A stretch of 64,000 nucleotides of DNA from Oscheius tipulae (lineage: Eukaryota; Nematoda; Chromadorea; Rhabditida; Rhabditidae), in contig JASJZH010000005.1 of assembly GCA_037178975.1 (NCBI GenBank), forward strand, positions 3,844,001 through 3,908,000. Reading direction: 5' to 3'. Each line of letters opens with the position of its first letter. Positions within the stretch are counted from its first letter, which is position 1. Of this stretch, positions 55,600 through 64,000 are shown piece after piece. Under the pieces are notes generated by a model. That model was not told where the DNA came from, did not search any database, and was given only the letters and a program-made list of their open reading frames with translations. Both the position numbers and the translations under genes were made by a program.

Positions 55600-57730
55600 A
55601 TCCGAGGCCAAAGTTAGTAGAAAAATGTCGGAAACATACCCACAAACAGACGTTCAAGGACGATCATATGGAGGGATAATATAGCTGCGCGGTCGGCCCG
55701 ACCAGTGACTCATTTTCCCGGCACAGCAGAGCTATATGGCAATGTTCGCCCATGGAAACAACTATGGAAAGATAGCAACACGTAATCAGAGAGTGTCAGC
55801 ATGCGCAACATATGAATCAGTTAGGGAGGAGTCGCAATGGAATGGAATGACCACACACCGTTTCGAAAAATCGACAAGAAATTGGAGGAAGAGCAATTGT
55901 TTGAACTGTCTCTCGGCGGTGGCTTTTATCTACTCGCAAACATCGTTGCTAAGGTTATTTTTAACGGCTGTTACGCAATTACGGCGATGGGAACGGGGCA
56001 GTTTGTTGGGGAGGGATGTTCCTGGAGTGGAACTGACCAAAGACTAAATAATGGGCAGGTTCAGAACAAGAAATAAGTAAACAGACACTCTCTGAATGGG
56101 AGAGTACATGACTAGAGGAAAGGAAGACCTTCTCTGGGTAAGATGTTTAGAAAGCTGGTAAATTTCATACGGTAATCAAATAGCTTCTGGATTCAGGGAG
56201 ATAAACTTGGATAAAAACTGGTCGATTATGTACCGGGAACGAAAAGTTCTTCTAGAAATAGGGCAGAACTGCACAAATAACCAATTGTTTGGGAACAACG
56301 TGAGATTGAGACCTCTCGGATGAGACTATTTGCCTGTTACAGGCTACGCAGAATTTCAAACGCCCTCATAGATATGCAGGATGGCACGCGGTTCTGTGAA
56401 TCACTCGGGTGTCTATCCCTTATCAAATTCCAAAGAGAAACTGTATCAAAAAGAAAGAGGGAGAATACTAGAAGAGAGTCTACCACCCTACCCATAACCT
56501 GTTTACGAGGCTCGGCGACCACATTCCTCAAATGGTCGCTGTCGACGATTAGGAAAAACACACGAGATCTATTGTATAAAGTGACGGACATTCATTGACG
56601 AAAAGTATGTGATAGTGAGATAAGAATGACGTTTTTTGGAGGAATCTGGGAGATAAGAAAAGAAGAGGGTAGACGAAGGGGGACAGTGTTGATCTGTCTC
56701 TCGTCCCTTATGTGTCGGTCAGAGCAAACAGAAGGTGACCCACCCCCTCGACAGTTCCTTCTGTTACGAAAGGACAGATTCCAGTACCTCCCTGTACCCC
56801 CGCCCCTCTTGTACTCACTCTCTACCGGTTCCTGTTCATTTACTAATGACGTGATAAGGAGACTATTTCTCCGAGTTTTGACAGCTTGCGCAACATCTTT
56901 GCACTAATTGGATTAGGCACAAAAGAGGGGTATTGTTAACAGGATAAGACGAAGATGATCATGTGAGATAGGCTGACTATTCAGTGGAGCTGAATCATTC
57001 TGTTGACTATTAAGTTTCCAAACCGACGGTATAAATACCCGAGTCGTTCTCAGCGGGGGAGAAATCATAGAGGCAAATGAGCTAGATGCTAGTCTGTAGT
57101 TCTGTCCTTCTTTTTTGAAACTTTAAGCCAGATCTGACATGCCAAAAGCTATCAATCTACGTGAGTGACAGACAGAACTATACAAATACACTTTGGTAGG
57201 ATGGGTATTGGAACTGCCATGTTTGTTCTACACCGAGAGTTACAGAGGAAACCGTCGAAGTCATCCGGTCAATGTTATTGGTAACCAGTCAAAACTAACT
57301 ATGCGGCCTGAAGACGAAGATGACAATCGGAGATAAATTGACTGCTTTCACCAGAATGAATTACAATGTTGGCTACTAATTTTCTGCCAAAACAGACGGT
57401 ATAAATGCTCGAGTCTTTCTCAACGGGGAGAGATCATTGACGTAAAGGTCCACTGACTCAACGTCCTCCTCATGTTTCAGCTCAAATTACGGGTCTCAGT
57501 CGGACCCGTGACGTTAAACACCAAACTCGAAAGCTCGGAAAGTGAAACAGGTAGATTTTGAAGAAAGAGGAAAGAAAAGTTTACCGCAACTTTTCCGCGC
57601 AGTTCGGCGGTAACCTTGAAAAGGGGTCGAGTGAGTGCGCTAGCAGCCAATTGCCGATCAAAGCATGAACGGAATCCCTGGTTCGACAAAATTCCAAAAC
57701 TTTACATCTTTTTTTTTCTCTCGGATATAC
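55600..57730. other. no confident gene; duplicated TATA promoter-like unit
   Basis: No exon series with family motifs. Two related blocks, 57017-57073 and 57389-57443, share aaac.gacggtataaat.c.cgag and a downstream gggagagatcatt stretch: the same TATA promoter unit about 370 bp apart on the plus strand. After the first, a tiny open exon MPKAINLR ends at a GTGAGTG donor. After 57480 a minus frame MSNQGFRSCFDRQLAASAL ends at a GTAAAC donor. Neither continues into a recognisable gene. Confidence 0.35.
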
Positions 57731-57733
57731 AGG

Positions 57734-58747
57734 TTAAGCATTGAGGTTCGCATCGGGCTGATGATCGGGTTCAGCTTTCTGGAAAGCATCGATCTTCGAT
57801 AGCTCGTCGTTGATCTTGACCAGGAGAGGGAACTGGTTGATGTCCACGTTGAATCTGAGCCAGAATTGAAAAATAAAGGAGAAAAGATACCTCTTGGCAT
57901 TGTAGAGTATCGAAGGGATGCAGAGATCGGCTATGGTCACCTCATCTCCAACACAGTACTTCCCAGCAGTCTTCGAAACCAAAGCCTCTAGATCACGAAG
58001 TCCATCGACCAACCAATGATTGGCCCACTTGGCTCCTTTTCCAGCCTCCTCAGCATTCAGAACTTTCAGAATTCGAAGGTTTTGGAGAGGCTGGATACCG
58101 GCAGCGACCTGAGGAAACTATTTCGACTCAACTACCTGACCAACCTGAAGAGCGATGGCACGAGCTTGAGCTCTCTTGATGGCACATTTCGGGAGTAGAG
58201 GAACTCCTCCAGGATAGGCCTCTTCGAGGAACTCGATGATGGCCAGACTCTCTCCAATGGCTTCATCTCCGACGACCAGAGCAGGGACTTTTTTTGCTGG
58301 GTTGGCCTTTACGAAATCGGGTTCGTTCTGAATATCAGTTCAGTTAGAGTGGATTGTTCAACTCACCATAGACTCTTGGGAGAGAAGGTTGACCGTCTTG
58401 TACTCATAGTCGATTCCCTTCAGATTCAGGGCTAAATTTAGATGCGAGAGCTCAGACCAAACTGTTCTTTTGATATCACCAAGCTCTCAATTTGTCTATC
58501 TGTTTCATATTCTTTTCTACCATTGCTGTCATTTCATCCTTGTAAGATTGTTCCGGCAGAAACAAACTTCTAGCAGGCTCCTACTCGAAATATGGTTGGT
58601 CATTGATATGGAAAGTTTGTCCGCTTTGGTTCGATATCATAGACAAATACACATAAACAGTCAGTCAAATAGTCTAGATTACTCACCGATTCTGACTCTC
58701 CAGGAGCAGGAACTTCTCCAATAGGAATAGAGGATAGGCTTGACCAT
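57734..58747 (-). CDS. gstz1: maleylacetoacetate isomerase / glutathione S-transferase zeta
   Basis: Start MVKPILYSYWRSSCSWRVRI at 58747 contains the zeta-class active-site motif SSCSWRVR. Then LNLKGIDYEYKTVNLLSQES, NPAKKVPALVVGDEAIGESL (thioredoxin-fold cis-Pro region VPAL and glutathione gamma-Glu contact ESLAI), IQPLQNLRILKVL, NHWLVDGLRDLEAL and AGKYCVGDEVTIADLC (the N-capping box of the helical domain), end QPDANLNA. The enzyme isomerises maleylacetoacetate to fumarylacetoacetate with glutathione in tyrosine catabolism and also processes alpha-haloacids; it is cytosolic or mitochondrial. Five exons with short introns, overall length about 215 residues as in the family. NPRL2 ends 139 bp upstream on the same strand. 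Confidence 0.93.
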
Positions 58748-58886
58748 CTTCCAGTAAGAGTTACGTAAAGAAAGACTCCCGAAACAAACAACTGATAGCG
58801 GGAATGGCAACGCGCGATAAGATACCAATCGATACGACCAAACAACAACTTCATTCAAACCATCAAATCACACACAAAATCGATTG

Positions 58887-60780
58887 TTATTTGCTGATAA
58901 ACTCGAACTTTCCACTCCATTTCAGTCTCTTCAGTCTGGAATTGCAAACTCAACTACAAAGAGGGGGTACTTACAGTTCATCCGGTTGAACACTGTAGAG
59001 AACTGCCAGATCTTCGAGAGCCTGGGTTCCGTCGCACAGAGAATGAATTCTGGTACTGAATAGAATAGTTCAATACGGGTAAAGGACTTCACTCACAACT
59101 CCTTTTTATTGTCCGGAGAGACAGTCGTGACCGGAAAGATGGACAGTTTCCTCAAGAACTTGTGGTACATCCCGTACTGTATCAGTCGTCTCTCGTCCAC
59201 ATGGTACTTGTTCGGATTCCACTGCTTACACCAAGTATCCATCGTCAGACCGCACTGAAAGCCATCTCGATTTGCTTATTGTAGTTTTCGTAGGCATTCA
59301 AACTCTTGCACTATCGTACTCTACCGAATTTGCGCGTCAAGTCGCATCATTCAAATATGTCCCGGTTAGCACCACCCGGATATTTTTATTTTGCTACTAT
59401 GAAGTCTTTAGTTGATTTTACATTACAGCGCTCATACTCACCGTCAGACTCATGTATAGTCGGAAAATATCACTGAACTTTGGAACTGGCTCCTCTTTCC
59501 CGTTCCCGAGACGTATCTTCACAAACTTCTGGCATTCTTCGATCCTGCACTTGTCCTCATAGAAATTGTGGAGTTTTTCCGTCGAGACATAGCAGTTCTG
59601 ATAGAGGAAGAGTGGAACAAGACTGACACACTCGTAAAAGTAGAGGTTTCGGATACATCGAGCCACAAGATCTGCGTCTATCGAAACCTCGGCTGCTATT
59701 TCTTTCACACAACGGATTCCGTCGATTTTCGGGATGATCTGAACTGTTCGTTTTTTCTTTTTTTTTCTAGAGCTTACTTTCTGCGACAAGACATCCATCT
59801 TCTGAACAAGAGGCGAGTTTAGAGAGACGTCAGCAGCTCTGGTGAGCATCGGGACCATATAGGAGGCCACTTTCGGTGGTTCGACACCTCGATAAGATGG
59901 GACCAGAATCAGATAGATAGTTGTGAGGATCTGCCCCTCTTTGTCCTTTACCGGGAGGATGCATTCGCCTGAAAATGCGTTTGTTCAGCAAAGTTCAAAC
60001 TCCCGTCATTTATTCTGGTTTTGGTGCCAGTTCAAACGTACTTGCTCAAAATTGAGTCAATTTCCCTCTTTTTCTGTCCATCCTGCCTTCCTACCTTTGC
60101 TATTGAGCTGGTCCAGAATCTGTGCCATGAGCTCGGGCAGTAGTTCCGAACATGTGCTGATAAATCTTCGTTGCTGCTCCAACTCGACGAGATATTCGGC
60201 CAGTTTTTGCACCAGAGGCTCGTACATACAGTCCACGTGGCTCGTCTTGGCCACGACGAAGCACATGTTGAAGCTGAAAGCACATCTCGTGTAGATTTCC
60301 GCTGAAGCTTCTGAAGATATTTTACTTGAAAAATGAAAGGTAAAACAGACCTAAACTCGTAGGATGACCCATAATTTTGATATCACTAAAGTTGATTTTG
60401 ACCAGACGATTGAGTAGTTCGGGTTTAGTTATGATTGAGCCCGAAACGGATTTAAAACGCTCCCGAAAGTTCTCCTTTGAGTAGATACTCTTGTCTTGAA
60501 CATGCTCTGCACATTCCTAAGTAACTTTCGTCTATTTTACACTATAAAAACCCACAATATACTGAAGCACAGGACCTTCGTGAACATCGAAGGCGGCAAA
60601 AAAGATAGCTTCGACTTTCGGAATGTCTCCCAGTCGGTATCTCCCGAATTTACCCTCTCTAAACTTCTATTTTCTTCTATTTTTGCTCTCAGCCTACCCA
60701 TGAGAGCTAATCGAACTAGAAGAAGAGGATGGAGTGATTGTGGGAGTAGGAGAAGCTGGTGAGGAAACCGACGGATTCAT
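58887..60780 (-). CDS. nprl2: NPRL2, GATOR1 complex subunit
   Basis: Start MNPSVSSPASPTPTITPSSS at 60780, just after ATTACAG. Then EGKFGRYRLGDIPKVEAIFF and AAFDVHEGPVLQYI (longin start), IITKPELLNRLVKI, SFNMCFVVAKTSHVDCMYEP, LVQKLAEYLVELEQQRRFIS, IDGIRCVKEIAAEVSIDADL and VARCIRNLYFYECVSLVPLF (winged helix), FSDIFRLYMSLT, YHVDERRLIQYGMYHKFLRK, and the end DELLKRLKWSGKFEFISK. The order and many identities match NPRL2. With NPRL3 and DEPDC5 it forms GATOR1, the GAP for Rag A/B that turns off mTORC1 at the lysosome when amino acids are scarce. The serine/proline-rich N-terminal extension of about 28 residues is not in the human protein. The last exon was placed by phase (CT|A). Confidence 0.92.
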
Positions 60781-60947
60781 TGCTGTAATTTATATGTTTT
60801 CGATAAAAAAGCGTCATGTGTGTGGGATTTTTATTACTGCATTAAATGCGAAAAAAAATATTAGGAAAGCTTGGGGGATTGGTCGCGCTTTAGGCATGAG
60901 ATAGGGCTAAAAAGTGAACTAAGCGGAGAACGACGAAATCTCACTAT

Positions 60948-61883
60948 TTATTGCTGTAGAGTCCATGGTTTCCTGGCTTTGTGGTAGATCGAAAAGCAGC
61001 CGGCGCCAATTAGACCAATGAGACAGCCAGCGACAGTACCGACACAGTTAGGGAAGGAGTATTTCTGAAGTTTATCATTAAAAAGTGCATAACATACGAG
61101 CAAACCTGCCAGGGACGATCCCAATCCAACGGGATAACGAATCCGCTGATGTAACAGCCGAGGAGAGATCCGAAGACGGCTCCAAGAGCCAGTTTCTCGA
61201 CGAAATTGACGCAGGTGAACTTGGTCAGAAGGTCGAAAAGCTGGGTATCGTTTTTGTAGACAAAGACCAAAGGCAGTCCGACACAGAGAGTGAGGAGAAA
61301 GGAGAGAAGGGCGGTTGCCTGAAAAACGATAATGAGAAGAATTGGAAAATCATATAACGTCATTCGCAATTTAGGCTTTCAAAAGGATGTTACTGTGAAT
61401 AGTGTAGCAAGTAAGAGGAGACAGTTTAGCTAGAGTTTCTGCCTCGGAAATCACAAACGGAAGAAATTGTAAGAACCAAGTCTTATGAGCTGGTACAAGA
61501 GTTTAATGCTTCGAATGAAACGTGAGAGTCCAAAACTGAAGATAACACGTTCTTTCTCTTGCTAAAAGGTTGCAAACAGTTATAATTACATTATCACAAG
61601 GAGGGAAATAAGCAAACGCAGGTCAACGATGGTCTTACACTGACAAACATCGTATAATACCGAGATTTCTTTACAGTTACGGGAAAACCACCGCTTCATT
61701 AAATTTCCCATATTTAAACACATTTTACAGCTAGTGCGACGTTTGCGTTATAAAAGATGAGGCAGAATAAAAGAGAGGTACCTGAAAATCACTGGCAACG
61801 GGTGCTCCCAGAAGAACAGCCAGTACGTAGAAGGCAACGAACAACTTCAGTGGTCGCTTGATTACTTCGAGCGTGTTGAACAT
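60948..61883 (-). CDS. pigf: PIGF, GPI-anchor ethanolamine phosphate transfer subunit
   Basis: Three exons (61883-61782, 61318-61106, 61064-60948) give 143 residues. Sequence: KRPLKLFVAFYVLAVLLGAP, ATALLSFLLTLCVGLPLVFV, KLALGAVFGSLLGCYISGFV, then IPLDWDRPWQ, the family signature, and CVGTVAGCLIGLIGAGCFSI and end KARKPWTLQQ. At least four membrane helices. PIGF partners PIGO and PIGG in the ER to add ethanolamine phosphate to the GPI glycan. The protein is shorter than human PIGF (about 219), lacking N-terminal helices; a missed upstream exon is possible. The 463-nt first intron is long for this locus. Confidence 0.9.
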
Positions 61884-62057
61884 TGATAACCCATAAAAGT
61901 CTGAGACCTTTGACTGAATTGTATACCGACTTGCTACAAATAGCTATGTGATGGGATCAAATCATTCGAAATAGCCGAGAAAAAAGTGGATAGAAGTTTA
62001 TAACAGAAAAATCAACAAAGCATGAGAACAAAAAAAACCCGAAACATTTGAAATAAA

Positions 62058-64000
62058 CTAAAGTTTGAGGCTGAACTCGGGACAGTCGAATAGTGGCGTC
62101 TTACGTCGTATCACAGGCTGATCTCGTCGATGAATGAGCTTGAAAAGTCCCGTTCCGATCGTGATCGGCGCGCCCAAAATGATGCATTCCGAGACGCCAT
62201 GAATCTTGTCCGTCTGCGAGAAGAAGGCTGCCTCGAACAAATGATCCATCGTCTTCTCGAACGAGGCCAAGAGGAGTACCGATTCCTTCATTTTCACCAG
62301 ACCGTTCCTCGTAATTCCGAGAACTTCACCTCTGAAATTTGTAGATCAGAAATAAGGAGAAATGGGATAGAAACCTGTAAGTCATTAGATCAGCCAGAAG
62401 CATAACATGTCGTCTGTCGAGCCCGATTCCGTGAGATTCCATCGTGGCCAGAATCTCGTTGATGATACAGAAACGGGCTGCCTCGATTCCGAGGACCTGA
62501 AATTAGTTTTTACTTTGGAAACCCTGGTTTATCTGACTAGCTCAATCTTTCCGAGAAGTGACATATCAACCGTTTTCGAACAATTACATGACAAGTCAGC
62601 TGCCGACTTGCAGTTATTTAGTCAACACGTTGGTGAGCAGACGGTCAATTTGAACGAAGAGTGAAGTGAGAGAATTCACTGATTTTACAAAAAGGGAGGA
62701 AGCATTGCCTTTTCCACAAGTGGCACTTTAGTTAATGCAGGAGAAAAGATGGTAAAGGGTCCAGTTTACGTCTTCAAGGAAATGGTCAATAGGAAAGTGA
62801 AGCCGTGAACAGAGACGCTAGCGTGACAGGTGATATTTAGAACGGTTTGACAAGGATAAAGCGGTAGATTACGACAGAAAAGCTCCATGTGATAATTAAA
62901 GGGGAAAAATCGCTTACTTCGGCGACAACTAGAGCATTGTTGAAAGTCGTCTGTGTTCCACTGACTCCGGGCTGGGACAGCACTCCCAAAAAGTCCGTTC
63001 CCTCGACAACAAGACTGAGCTCATCTCCACGCTTATCATCCGCCGAGATGACACATCGAGCAACATTCGGGATTCCCTTGACTATGACTTTTCCGAGGTG
63101 ATACTTCAGATAGGAGATGGTCATCGTCGGACTCAGTTTCGAATTTGCTGGTGGTCGAATTGTCATCATGGTTCTTCCGTGGACTCGAATCTGATTGTTC
63201 TTGATTAGAAACTACTATAATTAGATCAAACCTGATCTCCTTTGACTGGAACAAGACTCTTGGTCTGGGTAATTGAGTAAGCGATGGAATTCATCGTAAT
63301 CTCGAGCTGGAGAAGGCGAATTCGTTTCGCGTTCAACTTGATCAGGAGGAAATGGTCGTCCGGGAGATAGACTTCCTCAATGTAGTCACAAATCTCTCCC
63401 AAAGTCGTCTTCTCGATCCGGGCCTTGACCTGTCGCGCCAGTTTCTCATCCTTCGGATTTGTTATCTTCGCATGGATGATTGGAGTTGAAATCTGAACAC
63501 TTTGTTTTGAAAAAAGAGTAAAGTGGATACATTTTTGACGGCATTGATGATCTCTTTGATGCGAGGTACTCCCTGAGTGATATTCATCGAGGCTACTCCG
63601 GCGAAATGGAATGTTTTCAGGGTCATCTGAGTCGAGGGCTCTCCTAGATTACTACTTTTCCAGAAGAAAATGCTAAAAGTTACCAATACTAGTGGCAGCG
63701 ATAGCTCCGACCGCCGTTCCCGGTTCCGTGATGGCCCTACGGAGCTTCTTGTTACATTCCTGAACAAAGGCAACGGCCTGTTCCTTCGAGAGAGACTTGC
63801 TCTTGATGACCATTTGTCTAAAATGACCATTCTTCCTATAATTTCAATGAAAAAGGGAACCTGAAGATTCTCTTTCTCCCACAATCCTTGCACTTTTCCG
63901 TGTAGCTTCGATGTGTTCGACAGCAGTCTTCCAGCCGGTACAATTCGGCATTGTAACGAATTACGCCGCTCATGAATCCCTTGAGCTGTTCGCGGAAATG
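62058..64000 (-). CDS. polr3a: RNA polymerase III largest subunit RPC1, C-terminal part
   Basis: The gene enters from beyond the right edge; only about the last 480 residues are inside. Readable order: [15 protein letters not shown] then [20 protein letters not shown] and [15 protein letters not shown] (the trigger-loop/bridge region typical of RPC1), [151 protein letters not shown], end [10 protein letters not shown]. Compared with human, EPGTQ reads EPSTQ near the trigger loop. RPC1 forms half of the Pol III active site that makes tRNA and 5S RNA. PIGF starts 174 bp downstream. The intron at about 62500-62895 is the only long one here. Confidence 0.95.

Noticed and set aside
62407-62664. 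85-codon plus-strand frame within POLR3A
   Set aside because: It overlaps a POLR3A exon in antisense and continues into the intron; the POLR3A exon is supported by strong homology.
1-64000. CRISPR array, bacterial operon or prophage
   Set aside because: No regularly spaced repeats, no Shine-Dalgarno spacing, and genes carry spliceosomal introns; the sequence is eukaryotic.

Overview
The window is animal nuclear DNA. Genes have many exons, GT-AG introns of mostly 28-70 nt, short intergenic gaps, AATAAA polyadenylation signals, and metazoan-specific families: a discoidin domain receptor tyrosine kinase, C-type lectins, a Ly6-type GPI protein and a cyclic-nucleotide-gated channel. The tiny introns, tight head-to-tail genes, acceptor-like AGs just before many start codons, and 'CCG'-type RING fingers on kinases suggest a compact early-branching metazoan such as a sponge (a glass sponge is one candidate). 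That placement is an inference and I hold it loosely.

Layout. From 1.5 to 14.2 kb there is a minus-strand tandem array of eight kinase-like genes and one pseudogene, most with altered catalytic motifs. From 14.2 to 17.6 kb I see no gene. From 17.65 to 23.1 kb is a complete discoidin domain receptor in 13 exons with consistent phases. From 23.4 to 25.8 kb is a tail-to-tail gene for a probable adaptor protein. From 28.5 to 33.2 kb lie an LRAT/HRASLS-type acyltransferase, a small acidic secreted protein, a CNG channel and a pseudogene of a glycine-rich secreted peptide. From 33.6 to 45.5 kb is an accessory region: PIF1-helicase, RTE, mariner and Tc3-like relics, a RING-kinase with a more canonical catalytic domain, and a degraded duplicate of the left kinase array. 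From 45.4 to 49.7 kb are C-type lectin genes (one split by an 827-bp MITE), a 237-bp inverted duplication and a glycine-rich secreted peptide gene. From 50 to 55.6 kb are a single-pass cysteine-rich membrane protein, a Ly6-like protein and a small cysteine-rich secreted protein. From 57.7 to 64 kb is a dense conserved block on the minus strand: maleylacetoacetate isomerase (GST zeta), NPRL2, PIGF and the C-terminal part of RNA polymerase III subunit RPC1, with gaps of only 139-174 bp.

Functionally, the right end is housekeeping (tyrosine catabolism, nutrient sensing through GATOR1, GPI-anchor synthesis, Pol III transcription). The left and centre are dominated by surface, secreted and signalling proteins from fast-evolving families. 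The pseudokinase array is the most unusual feature. Exon boundaries were read by eye from frame, splice consensus and homology. Identities rest on remembered family motifs, not on searches.
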